Of a stretch of 15,161 nt of DNA, positions 4,242-12,338 are shown piece by piece. A program made the translations under genes and the position numbers. Every line of letters starts with the position of its first letter. Positions within the stretch are counted from its first letter, which is position 1. The stretch lies in contig CAJXIS010000009.1 of assembly GCA_913054115.1 (NCBI GenBank), forward strand, positions 1-15,161, read 5' to 3'. The notes beneath the pieces were generated by a model, which did not search any database, was not told the DNA's origin, and saw only the letters and a program-made list of their open reading frames with translations. This stretch comes from an uncultured Acidimicrobiaceae bacterium (GTDB lineage Bacteria; Actinomycetota; Acidimicrobiia; Acidimicrobiales; MedAcidi-G1).

Positions 4242-7043
4242 TCAGTCGGCCTGGTAGGCGGTGGCCTTCGGCTTGACGGGGCGGGCGAACCAGAGGGGTC
4301 GCCGCAGGCCACCGGGACCCGGGCCGGGGCGGGTCTTGGCCAGCCACTCCTCGAACACGGCATGCGAGGCGTCGGTGTCGACCACGACGTCGCCGTAGGC
4401 GTCGCCTGGCTGCGCCGGGCCGACCGTCACCCGCTGCAGCCAGCAGTGCATCCCGCTGACCGGATCGGGCTGCACCGGGAACGTCAGGTTCTGGTGGACG
4501 CCCGTGTCGGTCCACCAGATGCGGCCGGTGTCGGGCTCGTCGCTGTCGTACGGCTGGTTGCCGTGCTCGCGGCGCAGGCGCCAGCGGCCGTGGGCATCGC
4601 GGTCGATCGACGCCTTCCCGGTTCCCCAGGAGCGGGCCTTGTCCTCGTCGAGGCGCCAGCGGCCCATGTGGTGGCTGGCCGCGACGACGCCCGGCCGAAT
4701 GCCCTCGGTGCGCCAGGCGGAGATCACGAAGTGGCCGATGCGGGTGGTGATCCGGACGAGGCCGTTCTCCTCGATGCCGAGTTCCTCGGCGTCGCCGGGA
4801 TGGACCCACAGCGGGTGGCGGTGGCTGATCTCGTTGAGCCACTGGGAGTTGGCCGAGCGGGTGTGGATCAGGGTCGGGATCCGGAAGGTGGGGACGAGGA
4901 TCCGCTCGCCGGCGGCGAAGTCGAGGTCCTCCCAGTGGACCTGGCTCTTGATGAACGTCGGCGTGGCGTACTCGGGCCAGCCCCAGTCGCGCATCGTCTC
5001 GGAGAACAGCTCGAGCTTCTTGGACGGCGTCGGAAATCCCAACTTGGCCTCACCGTCGATGTCGACCGCCGGCGAGCCGTCGCCGATGAACGGCATGTGG
5101 CCGCTGATCTCGTCCAGCGAGTCGTAGGAGCCGGCGGTTCCCGGCATGCGATAGACGCCCTGTTCGTCCTTCACGGTGCCGACCAGGTCGGCCTCGTCGA
5201 CATCACGCTCGTAGACCCGGTACTGGTCGCCGGGTATCGCGAAGGCGCCCTTGCGCCGCATGTACTCGAGCGGGGCGAGCCCCTCGGCCTCGGCAGCCTC
5301 CGGAAGGCCTGGGACCGACCTCTCGAAGAGCATCGTGTAGTACTCGTCGAGCGTGAGCGGGGTGCCGGGGTTCTCCCGGCTCTCGAACTGTCGGCGGATC
5401 CCGAGCGAGCCATCGGGGTCGATGCGCCACGACAGGTCGATCCAGAACTCCTGCTCCTCCCACACCTCGCCGGGGTTGGCCTCATAGGTGCGGTTGAAGG
5501 ACTCGCCCTCGAGTTCGCGGTGGCGGCGCAGCACCGGCTGGCGGAAGCCGATCCACCTGCCGTTGTGGGTCTCGAAGCTGCCGACGTCGTGGCGCTCGGC
5601 GCCGACGCCCATGGGCAGCACGTAGTCGGCGTACCACGCCGACTCGCTCCAGGTCGGGGTAAGCGCCACGTGGCAGCCCACCTTCTCGGGATCGGCGAGC
5701 ACCTCGAGCCACGTGAAGCCGTCGGGGTTGGTCCAGATCGGGTTGTAGACCCGGGTGAAATACGTGTCGAGTTTTCCGCGCCCCGACTTGAGGAAGTGCG
5801 GCAGCAGGAACGACATCTCGTGGTGCGACAGCGGGTACTCGGCGGGCCAGGTCAGGTCGTTCCACTCGCCCTGGGGTTCGGGCTGGATCGGGGTGACCGG
5901 CATGAACTTGTTCCAACCGTTGGCGTTGGTGCCGCCCTCGGTGCCGACGCTGCCGGTGAGAACGGTGACGAACCAGAGGCAGCGCGACACCTGCCAGCCG
6001 CCCTCGTTGCCGGCCGACGATGCCCGCCAGGTGTGGCTGGCGAAGCCGCCGAGGCCCTCGCCGATCACCCTGGCGACCTCGCGGATGCGGTCCTCGTCGA
6101 TGCCGCACACCCGGGCCGCCTCGGTCGGCGTGTAGTCGGCGTAGTGGTCGAGCAGGGCGGGACCGACGTTGTCGAACACCGGCTCGAGGTCGGGACGGGT
6201 CTCGGTGAGGTAGGTCTGCCAGTTGACCCAGCGTTCGACGAATGCCCGGTCCCAGGTGTCGTTCTCGATGAGCAGCCGGGCGATGGCGAGCAGCAGGAAC
6301 GCCTCGGTGCCCGGCCAGGCCGAGAACCAGTGGTCGGCCTGCGACGCCGTGTTCGACAACCGTGGGTCGATGCAGATGATCGTGGCGCCGTTCTTCTTCC
6401 CCTCGAGGATCCTCTGTGCGTGGGGGTTGAAGTAGTGCCCGGCCTCGAGGTGTGCGGAGATGAGGAAGATGACCTTGGCGTTTGCGAAGTCGGCCGACGG
6501 CCGGTCGAAGCCCATCCAGGTGGCGAAGCCGACACGGGCACCACTGGAACAGATGTTGGTGTGGCTGTTCATGCCGTCGATGCCCCACGAGTGCAGGACC
6601 CGCTCCATGTACGTGTCGTCGCCCATCCGGCCGACGTGGTACATGACCTCGTGCCCCCGGTCCTCCCGGAAGGCCCGGCCGATGCGCCCACCGATCTCCT
6701 CGAGCGCCTGGTCCCAGGTGATGCGCTCCCACAGCCCCTCGCCACGGTCGCCGACCCGCTTCATGGGATACAGGATCCGCTCGGGGTCCTCGACCTGGTT
6801 GAGGGTGGCCGGGCCCTTGGCGCAGTTGCGGCCGCGGCTGGCGGGGTGGACCGGGTTGCCCTCAAACTTGGCGATCTTGCCGGTGTCCTTGTCGACGTAG
6901 GCCAGCAGCCCGCAGTTGGCCTCGCAGTTGAAGCAGGTGGTCGGCACCAGGCGGAAGCGGCGCTCGACCTTCCTGGGCCAGGCCTTGGCGTCGAGGGCGT
7001 GGTGGTCGTCCCAGTTCTCCTCGGGCGGGTAGGCGCTCAGCAC
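4242..7043 (-). CDS. Molybdopterin oxidoreductase catalytic subunit, DMSO-reductase family
   Basis: About 933 residues from GTG 7043, 13 bases after the upstream stop. An N-terminal [4Fe-4S] site is formed by C37, C40, C44 and C74 (TTCFNCEANCGLL to GRNCAKG). The SHTNICSSGARVG segment carries C165, the likely Mo ligand, by position like polysulfide/thiosulfate reductases. FPTPSKKLELFSETM and a C-terminal molybdopterin-dinucleotide domain (from about 715: IHTRSANSQWL, HPGDAEELGI) complete the family layout. The N-terminus has no twin-arginine signal or hydrophobic segment, so the subunit should stay in the cytoplasm, unlike PsrA/PhsA/DmsA. Its electrons would pass to or from the fused FeS-NrfD protein encoded just upstream. 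The substrate is unknown; sulfur-compound reductases, formate dehydrogenase-like and other CISM enzymes are all possible. A start upstream, inside the preceding gene, is unlikely. Confidence 0.85.
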   Translation of the reverse strand: MLSAYPPEENWDDHHALDAKAWPRKVERRFRLVPTTCFNCEANCGLLAYVDKDTGKIAKFEGNPVHPASRGRNCAKGPATLNQVEDPERILYPMKRVGDRGEGLWERITWDQALEEIGGRIGRAFREDRGHEVMYHVGRMGDDTYMERVLHSWGIDGMNSHTNICSSGARVGFATWMGFDRPSADFANAKVIFLISAHLEAGHYFNPHAQRILEGKKNGATIICIDPRLSNTASQADHWFSAWPGTEAFLLLAIARLLIENDTWDRAFVERWVNWQTYLTETRPDLEPVFDNVGPALLDHYADYTPTEAARVCGIDEDRIREVARVIGEGLGGFASHTWRASSAGNEGGWQVSRCLWFVTVLTGSVGTEGGTNANGWNKFMPVTPIQPEPQGEWNDLTWPAEYPLSHHEMSFLLPHFLKSGRGKLDTYFTRVYNPIWTNPDGFTWLEVLADPEKVGCHVALTPTWSESAWYADYVLPMGVGAERHDVGSFETHNGRWIGFRQPVLRRHRELEGESFNRTYEANPGEVWEEQEFWIDLSWRIDPDGSLGIRRQFESRENPGTPLTLDEYYTMLFERSVPGLPEAAEAEGLAPLEYMRRKGAFAIPGDQYRVYERDVDEADLVGTVKDEQGVYRMPGTAGSYDSLDEISGHMPFIGDGSPAVDIDGEAKLGFPTPSKKLELFSETMRDWGWPEYATPTFIKSQVHWEDLDFAAGERILVPTFRIPTLIHTRSANSQWLNEISHRHPLWVHPGDAEELGIEENGLVRITTRIGHFVISAWRTEGIRPGVVAASHHMGRWRLDEDKARSWGTGKASIDRDAHGRWRLRREHGNQPYDSDEPDTGRIWWTDTGVHQNLTFPVQPDPVSGMHCWLQRVTVGPAQPGDAYGDVVVDTDASHAVFEEWLAKTRPGPGPGGLRRPLWFARPVKPKATAYQAD

Positions 7044-7056
7044 GGCAGCAGTTCCG

Positions 7057-8574
7057 TCACGACAGCGGCACCGACTGGCCGGCCCGGACGTAGCCGTCCT
7101 CGTAGGCGAACAGGCCGGCGAGTGCGCAGAGGCCGCCGAGGGCCGCCGGCACCTCACCCAGCAGTGCGAGTGGGAGGACGAGCGGGGTCAGGAGCATCCA
7201 CAGGAGGAAGCGGGTCCGCTGTGCCCCCCGGGTCAGGTCGGCGATCGCCATCGTGACGTGCCGCGAGTGGCGGCCCCGGACCTCGACGACGACGAGCGCG
7301 ATGTTGGCAACGAGGCCGATCGCCAGCATCGTCCGCACCGCCACGATCCCTGGCACCTCCATGAACAGGTCCAGGACCATCGTCGCTGCGCCGCCGGCGA
7401 CCACGGCCTGCGCCAGGAGGGTCGGGAGCAGGATCGGCTGCTGCCAGAGGTCGCGGCCTTCGCACTGGGCGAACAGGAAGGCGGTGTAGCCGGCGGTGCC
7501 GAGGGCAAGGAGCACGACCGGCACGACCAGCAGGGGCAGCACCCAGTCGGCACCGACCAGGCCGGCGACCCACCAGGCGGCGAGGCACACGGCGAAGCCG
7601 GCCAGGACGTAGGCGCCCTTGACCAGCCACGAGCTGCGGTTGCCGCGGGTGATGAGGTAGTGGAAGCGCCGCGGCTGCTTGAGGTCGCCCACCAGCAGGG
7701 CTCCGGTGAGGACGAGGAAGGCTCCGGCGACCATCGGCGGCACGACGCCGACGGCGGCCTGTTCCGCTCCGTGGCCGAGCACCACCAGCAGCGCTGCGAC
7801 CAGCATCACCCCGGCGGCGATGGCCTTGGTGACGAGATAGCCGGACACCATCGAGCCCCAGGTGGGCTTGTGCTGGGTGGTGTAGACGGTGCGAGCCATG
7901 GCGGCGCCGTCGTCGCGGGACGGTGCGGCGGTGAGCGCCACGGGGGTCGGTGTCGAGTGCGCCGGGGTGGTGTCGGCCCAGATGAGGCCGTCGGCGGCGA
8001 TGGCCGAGGCCAGCGGGTCGAGCGTCGAGGGATCGGCGCCCTTGTAGATCACCTTGGGGCGGGTCTTCTGCTCGGGCGTCCGCACGTCGCCCTCGCCGCT
8101 GGCGAAGAGGCGGGAGATCTCGGAGTCGGGGTCGTCGAGGTCGCCGACGCGGATGGCCTGCGTCGGGCAGACGATCACGCACGACGGCTCGAGCCCCTCC
8201 TCGATCCGGTGGTTGCAGAAGTTGCACTTGTGGGCCGTGGAGGTGGCGGGGTTGATGTAGATGGCGTCGTACGGGCAGGCGTTGATGCACGCCTTGCAGC
8301 CGATGCAGTTGTGGTCGTCGAAGTCGACCACGCCGTTGTCGGCCCGGAACAGCGCCGAGGTCGGGCAGATGGTCATGCACGGTGCGTCCTCGCACTGGTT
8401 GCACCGCATGACGGAGAAGTGCCGGTCGGTATCGGGGAAGACTCCGGTCTCGACGTACTTGACCCAGGTGCGGTTGACGCCGAGCGGCACGTCGTGCTCG
8501 CTCTTGCACGCCACCGTGCAGGCGTGGCAGCCGATGCAGCTGCCCGAATCGAGGACGAACCCCAGGCGGGTCAT
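7057..8574 (-). CDS. Fused 4x[4Fe-4S] ferredoxin and NrfD/DmsC-like membrane subunit
   Basis: A 505-residue protein. Residues 1-140 hold sixteen cysteines in four groups: C13/16/19/23, C58/61/66/70, C90/93/96/100 and C117/120/132/136. This is the exact pattern of DmsB/PsrB/HybA-type electron-transfer subunits. A linker (about 145-245) leads to about eight hydrophobic helices (roughly 250-268, 279-297, 319-340, 344-369, 381-404, 412-432, 455-473 and 476-493). These include GDLKQPRRFHYLI and SSWLVKGAYVL, which resemble NrfD-family quinone-site segments. In most systems these are two separate genes. There is no Tat signal, so the clusters face the cytoplasm. It lies between tetR (43 bases upstream) and the molybdoenzyme gene (13 bases downstream), and should pass electrons between the quinone pool and that enzyme. 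ATG 8574 has no clear ribosome-binding site. Confidence 0.88.
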   Translation of the reverse strand: MTRLGFVLDSGSCIGCHACTVACKSEHDVPLGVNRTWVKYVETGVFPDTDRHFSVMRCNQCEDAPCMTICPTSALFRADNGVVDFDDHNCIGCKACINACPYDAIYINPATSTAHKCNFCNHRIEEGLEPSCVIVCPTQAIRVGDLDDPDSEISRLFASGEGDVRTPEQKTRPKVIYKGADPSTLDPLASAIAADGLIWADTTPAHSTPTPVALTAAPSRDDGAAMARTVYTTQHKPTWGSMVSGYLVTKAIAAGVMLVAALLVVLGHGAEQAAVGVVPPMVAGAFLVLTGALLVGDLKQPRRFHYLITRGNRSSWLVKGAYVLAGFAVCLAAWWVAGLVGADWVLPLLVVPVVLLALGTAGYTAFLFAQCEGRDLWQQPILLPTLLAQAVVAGGAATMVLDLFMEVPGIVAVRTMLAIGLVANIALVVVEVRGRHSRHVTMAIADLTRGAQRTRFLLWMLLTPLVLPLALLGEVPAALGGLCALAGLFAYEDGYVRAGQSVPLS

Positions 8575-8617
8575 GGGCGCAGGCAGACTTGTCGGACCCG
8601 GAGCATCGTGGGCCTGA

Positions 8618-9187
8618 CTACCGGGTCGCCCGCGGGCGGATGCCCGTGCAGAGCAGGTCGAGCAGGTGGTCGAAGGTGTCGTCGGTGTCGTGGGGCTGCG
8701 GGAAGCCGTCGCCGGCCTCGAGGTGGGCGAAGCCGTGGAAGGCCGCTCGCAGGGTTCGCGCCACGTGGACCTGCTCGTCGTCGGTGAGGTCGTAGGCGGT
8801 CAGGGCACGGCTGAGGACGACGACAACCTGGTCGACGGCCGCCTCGAGTTCGGCGTCGCCGGCACAGGGATACCGGTCGGTTGCGGCGTAGAGGCCGGGG
8901 TGGTCGCGGACCATCTCCCGCCATGCGCTTCCGACGGCCCGGACCGCGTCGTCGCCCGCCACGCCGACGGCAGCGGCGCCGAGCCGGCCGGCCAGGATCT
9001 CGCGACCACGCAACCCCAAGAGCCGGACCAGGGCGTCGTAGCCGTCGACGTGCCGGTAGAGGGCCGGCTGCCGGACGCCCAGCTCGTTGGCGACACGAGT
9101 GAGGGTCACCGCATCGAGCCCCTCGCGATCGGCCAGGGCCGCCGCCGTCGCGACGACCTGAGCGGTGTCGAGGGTGTGTCGGGTCAT
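8618..9187 (-). CDS. TetR/AcrR-family transcriptional regulator (WHG-type C-terminal domain)
   Basis: A 189-residue protein. The N-terminal helix-turn-helix is at about residues 10-53 (VTLTRVANELGVRQPALYRH). The C-terminal ligand domain ends with AAFHGFAHLEAGDGF, a pattern of the TetR WHG/C33-type subgroup. Of the candidate RBS features, an AGGG lies 2 bases before the ATG, and a TAGGGT -10-like box ends 6 bases before it, which suggests a leaderless or nearly leaderless message. A perfect 12-bp palindrome overlapping that box is the probable operator, implying autorepression. It is the first gene of a run with the FeS-NrfD and molybdoenzyme genes and so probably controls them. The ligand is unknown. 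Confidence 0.88.
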   Translation of the reverse strand: MTRHTLDTAQVVATAAALADREGLDAVTLTRVANELGVRQPALYRHVDGYDALVRLLGLRGREILAGRLGAAAVGVAGDDAVRAVGSAWREMVRDHPGLYAATDRYPCAGDAELEAAVDQVVVVLSRALTAYDLTDDEQVHVARTLRAAFHGFAHLEAGDGFPQPHDTDDTFDHLLDLLCTGIRPRATR

Positions 9188-9193
9188 GCCCTG

Positions 9194-9207
9194 ACCCTAA
9201 CGTTAGG
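9194..9207 (-). promoter_or_regulatory. tetR -10 box overlapped by a 12-bp palindromic operator
   Basis: CCTAACGTTAGG (9196-9207) is a perfect 12-bp palindrome of the size bound by TetR dimers. Read on the minus strand, it overlaps TAGGGT (9194-9199), a TANNNT -10 box, 6 bases before the tetR ATG. Binding would block RNA polymerase directly. A GTTAGAG half-site-like copy lies about 16 bases further upstream (9223-9229). Confidence 0.6.
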
Positions 9208-9234
9208 ACCTCTCACATTCCAGTTAGAGCGCAT

Positions 9235-9268
9235 GGTTCCGCGACACCTGGTTCCGTGACACGGTCAC
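9235..9268. repeat. 15-bp imperfect tandem repeat and palindrome upstream of tetR
   Basis: GGTTCCGCGACACCT (9235-9249) is followed directly by GGTTCCGTGACACGG (9250-9264), differing at one of the first 13 bases. The second copy runs into the inverted repeat GTGAC-ACG-GTCAC (9256-9268), which contains the stop codon of the transporter gene. It lies in the tetR upstream region and may be a regulator site or a small duplication. Confidence 0.45.
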
Positions 9269-10051
9269 CAGACCACGAGCGCCGCACCGACCGTCACCGC
9301 CAGCGCCCCACCCAACGCCCTCGGGCCCAGCGCTTCCCTGGCTAGGAGCACGCCGAGCACGACCGACACCTGGCGCAGGCCGGCCACCTGACCCGCCTGG
9401 GCCTGCTGGAAGGCGAGGAGGATGAGCACATAGGCGGTCCCCTGCCCGGTGCCGATCAGGACGCCCGGACGCAACGAGGCCCGCATCCGCTCCATCCCCG
9501 GTCGACGCACCGCGATGACCGTCAGGGAGCTCATAATCATGATGGGCGAGAGGTACCCGAGCGCGCCGGTGAGGTCGACCGATCGGGCATCGATCAGCGA
9601 ATACACCACCGTCCCGAGGCCCGTGAGCAACGCCAGGCCGACGGCACGACCCTCCCGGAGCCGGGCACCCAGGCCCGCCACGAGGAGGATCCCCGCCGTC
9701 AGGACCACCAGGCCGACCGACGTGGCGGTCGAAGGTGTCTCCCCCAACAGCCACCATCCACCCAGTCCGATCAGCAGCGGTGCCGTGCCCCTGGCGATCG
9801 GATAGGCGACGCTCAGGCTGCCGTCGCGATAGGCAGCCCAGGTACACGGACTGGGCGGCAGCCGAGGCGACCACCCACCCCAGCACCTCGAACGGAGGAT
9901 CGACCACCACCATGGGCAGGAGCACGATCCCGACACAGAGGTACGAGGTGGCGATCACCACCGGCGGATCGTCCATCCGGTGGAGGCGGGCGTTCCAGCC
10001 GGCATGGATCACGGTCGAGACCAGCACCAGCAGGACGGCCTCGAGCGGCAC
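9265..10051 (-). pseudogene. EamA/DMT-family transporter with a frameshift
   Basis: The first about 75 residues read from GTG 10051 (MPLEAVLLVLVSTVIHAGWN onward), after a strong GAGGAGG Shine-Dalgarno. They form two hydrophobic helices with the HAGWN motif of drug/metabolite transporters. Near 9825-9840 the frame breaks. The family continues one base out of phase as AAYRDGSLSVAYPIARGTAP and then about eight more membrane segments, to a TGA at 9265-9267. Joined, the product would be about 260-265 residues, slightly short for the usual ten-helix carrier. Either the strain has lost the gene or the assembly has an indel. It follows pta by 12 bases and is the last gene of the aminotransferase-pta operon, so it once probably moved a substrate or product of that pathway. 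The substrate is unknown. Confidence 0.75.
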
Positions 10052-10063
10052 CCGGACCCCTCC

Positions 10064-10957
10064 TCAGCCCCGGCGAGCGCCGGCCATGAGGCCGGCGATC
10101 ACGGACACGTCCACGATGTCGGAGGCCGAGCAGCCGCGGGACAGGTCGTGGAGCACCCCGTCGAGCCCCTGGAGCAACGGCCCGTAGGCCCGGGCGCCGG
10201 CCAGGCGCTCGGCGACCTTGTAGGCGATGTTGCCGCTGTCGAGGTCCGGGAAGACGAACACGTTGGCCCGGCCGGCCACCGGCGATCCCGGGGCCTTCGA
10301 TGCAGCCACCTCGGGTGCCCAGGCGGCGTCGAACTGCAACTCGCCGTCGACGACGAGTTCGGGCACGAACTCGTGAAGCAACTGTGTCGCTGCCCGCACC
10401 TTGTCGACACGGGGGTGCTGCGCACTTCCCTTCGTGGAGAACGAGAGCATCGCCACCCTGGGCTCCTCGCCCGTGAGCACTGCATGGGTCACTGCGGACG
10501 AGACGGCAATGGACGCCAGCTGTTCGGCGTCGGGATCGGGCACCACGCCACAGTCGCCGAACGTGATCGCACGACCGTCTGGCAGGACCATCAGGAAGCA
10601 GCTGCTGACGGTCGAGACCCCCGGGGCCATGCCGAGGACCCTGAGTCCGGCCCGGACCACATCCGCAGTCGGTCGGGTTGCACCTGCGACCGCTGCGTCA
10701 GCCCGTCCGCTTCGCACCAGCAGGGTGGCGGCGACGACCGGGTCGGCCGGGTCGAGCCCGGCGGCGATCGCCGGCCCGCAGTCCACGTCGCCCGGATCGA
10801 CGACGGGCTCGACGACCACGGCGAGGCCCTCATCCCGCAGGAGGGCGGCCGCCTCGTCTGCCCTCGGATCGCCAAGGTCGGCGAGGACGACACGTGCCGG
10901 GTCGGCAGCCGCACGCTCGTACCAGCCGGCCACGATGGCCGGCGTCGGGCCGCTCAT
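10064..10957 (-). CDS. pta: Phosphate acetyltransferase
   Basis: A 297-residue single-domain Pta, slightly shorter than the about 330-residue type. It interconverts acetyl phosphate and acetyl-CoA. Family blocks are clear: FGDCGVVPDPDAEQLASIA (133-151), VAMLSFSTKGSAQHP (168-182), DGELQFDAA (204-212), KAPGSPVAGRANVFVFPDL (221-239) and DLSRGCSASDIVDV (271-284). S273, R274 and D280, with R251, line up with the catalytic S309, R310, D316 and R287 of the Methanosarcina thermophila enzyme. The ATG lies 10 bases after the aminotransferase stop, so the two are translationally close. In taurine dissimilation Pta handles the acetyl phosphate made by Xsc; an acetate-overflow role with ackA is the alternative, but no ackA is seen here. 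Confidence 0.92.
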   Translation of the reverse strand: MSGPTPAIVAGWYERAAADPARVVLADLGDPRADEAAALLRDEGLAVVVEPVVDPGDVDCGPAIAAGLDPADPVVAATLLVRSGRADAAVAGATRPTADVVRAGLRVLGMAPGVSTVSSCFLMVLPDGRAITFGDCGVVPDPDAEQLASIAVSSAVTHAVLTGEEPRVAMLSFSTKGSAQHPRVDKVRAATQLLHEFVPELVVDGELQFDAAWAPEVAASKAPGSPVAGRANVFVFPDLDSGNIAYKVAERLAGARAYGPLLQGLDGVLHDLSRGCSASDIVDVSVIAGLMAGARRG

Positions 10958-10967
10958 CGGATCCCGC

Positions 10968-12338
10968 TCAGGCGTTCTCGGCCAGCCAGGCGCCCGTGCG
11001 CTCCAGCACCCGGTCGGTCCGGTTCACCAGGTCCTCGACCACGGTGCCGTCGGCGATCAGCGGCGGCGCGATGGTCAGGCCCGTGTAGCCACGGTCGTCG
11101 GGACGGATCGTCATGCGCTGTTCCCGGACGAAGCCACCCAGGGCGCCACCACGGAGGCCGGCCTCCTGGGTGGGGCTCAGCTCGCGGCCATCGCCACGGT
11201 CGGCACAGAGGTCGACGGCGTAGAAGAAGCCGGTGCCCCGGACCTCTTTCACGCACGGGTGGGCGTCGGCCAGCTTGGCGAGCGATTCGGCCATGCCGGC
11301 CTCGTGGGCGAGCACGTGGTCCATCACGCCCTCGTCGCGCATGGCCGTCATGTTGGCGACGGCCACGGCGGTGGCGACCGGGTGGCCGCCGAACGTCGAG
11401 CCGTGCACGTAGGCGCCCATGGCCGAGTCGTGGATCGCCTCGACCAGCTCGCCGCGGATGACGACGCCTCCGAGGGGCTGGTAGGCAGAGGTGACGCCCT
11501 TGGCGAACGTGATCATGTCGGGCACGACGCCCATGCGCTCGCTGGCGAACCAGTGTCCGAAGCGCCCGAACGAGCAGATGACCTCGTCGGCGACGAGCAG
11601 CACCCCGTGGCGATCGCAGATGCGGCGCAACTCCTGCCAGTAGCCGTCGGGGGGGACGAGGGCGCCGCCGCCGTTCTGGACCGGTTCGGCGATGACCATG
11701 GCGACGGTCTCCGGGCCTTCGGCGAGGATCATCTCCTCGATGGCCCGGACGCACGACAGGTCGGCGACCGGCGTGCCCGCCGGCGAGGTGCACTGGCGGG
11801 TGTTGGGCACGTGCCGGACGCCGTCCCAGAGCATGGGGAGGAACGGGTCGCGGAACTTCGGGATGCCGGTCACGGCGAGGGCGCCGAGGGTGGTGCCGTG
11901 GTACGCCCAGTTACGGGAGATGACCTTGTAGCGGCCCTCGTCGCCCCGGGAGAGGTGGTAGTTGCGGGCGAACTTGAGCGCCGATTCGACGGCCTCGGAT
12001 CCCGAGCTGACGAAGAACACCTCGGAGAGGTCGCCGGGTGCGAGGTCGGCGATCATCGACGCCGCCTCGATCGCCGGCGGATGGGCGTTGCCCCAGTTGG
12101 TGGCATAGGCGAGGCGGCCCATCTGATCGGCTGCGGCCTCGGCCAGGTCGGTCCGGCCGTGGCCGATGTTGACGCAGAACAGGCCGGCAAGGCCGTCCAG
12201 CCATTCGTTGCCATCGGTGTCGTAGAGGTAGCAGCCGTCGCCGCGCTCGAAGATGGGAAGGGAGTCGCTGCGCCAGGCGGCGCCGGGGGTGAAGTGTGGG
12301 ACGAGGTGGCGCTGGGCCCGTCGACGCTGGTCGGTCAT
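10968..12338 (-). CDS. Class III PLP-dependent aminotransferase (taurine- or omega-amino-acid:pyruvate type)
   Basis: A 456-residue fold-type I aminotransferase. Visible elements are the substrate-side YDTDGNEWLDGLAGLFCVNIG (39-59), the PLP-phosphate loop SSGSEAVES (111-119), WAYHGTTLGA (144-153), IAEPVQNGGG (216-225), the pyridine-nitrogen aspartate D251 in ADEVICSFGR, and the Schiff-base lysine K280 in TFAKGVTSAYQPLGG. Substrate specificity cannot be read reliably from sequence; taurine, beta-alanine, GABA or polyamine substrates are all known in this group. The immediately following pta favours taurine:pyruvate aminotransferase (Tpa), which gives sulfoacetaldehyde, but the sulfoacetaldehyde acetyltransferase (Xsc) needed to link them is not in the window. 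It is the first gene of its operon, with its promoter in the shared divergent region 12339-12520. Confidence 0.85.
   Translation of the reverse strand: MTDQRRRAQRHLVPHFTPGAAWRSDSLPIFERGDGCYLYDTDGNEWLDGLAGLFCVNIGHGRTDLAEAAADQMGRLAYATNWGNAHPPAIEAASMIADLAPGDLSEVFFVSSGSEAVESALKFARNYHLSRGDEGRYKVISRNWAYHGTTLGALAVTGIPKFRDPFLPMLWDGVRHVPNTRQCTSPAGTPVADLSCVRAIEEMILAEGPETVAMVIAEPVQNGGGALVPPDGYWQELRRICDRHGVLLVADEVICSFGRFGHWFASERMGVVPDMITFAKGVTSAYQPLGGVVIRGELVEAIHDSAMGAYVHGSTFGGHPVATAVAVANMTAMRDEGVMDHVLAHEAGMAESLAKLADAHPCVKEVRGTGFFYAVDLCADRGDGRELSPTQEAGLRGGALGGFVREQRMTIRPDDRGYTGLTIAPPLIADGTVVEDLVNRTDRVLERTGAWLAENA

Noticed and set aside
7044..7157. 38-residue extension of the molybdoenzyme into the preceding gene
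   Set aside because: It would overlap the end of the FeS-NrfD gene and is Arg/Ser/Ala-rich without a Tat motif. GTG 7043 follows the upstream stop neatly.
4095..7256. Long plus-strand open frame (about 1050 codons) opposite the molybdoenzyme gene
   Set aside because: It is the antisense shadow of a high-GC gene. It is rich in Val/Asp/Gly/Leu with no motifs, while the minus strand carries clear cysteine and cofactor motifs.
8627..8638. CGCCCGCGGGCG perfect palindrome near the tetR stop
   Set aside because: It is made of Arg/Pro/Ala codons at the tetR 3' end with no T-tract, and it would stop expression of the downstream operon genes if it were a terminator.
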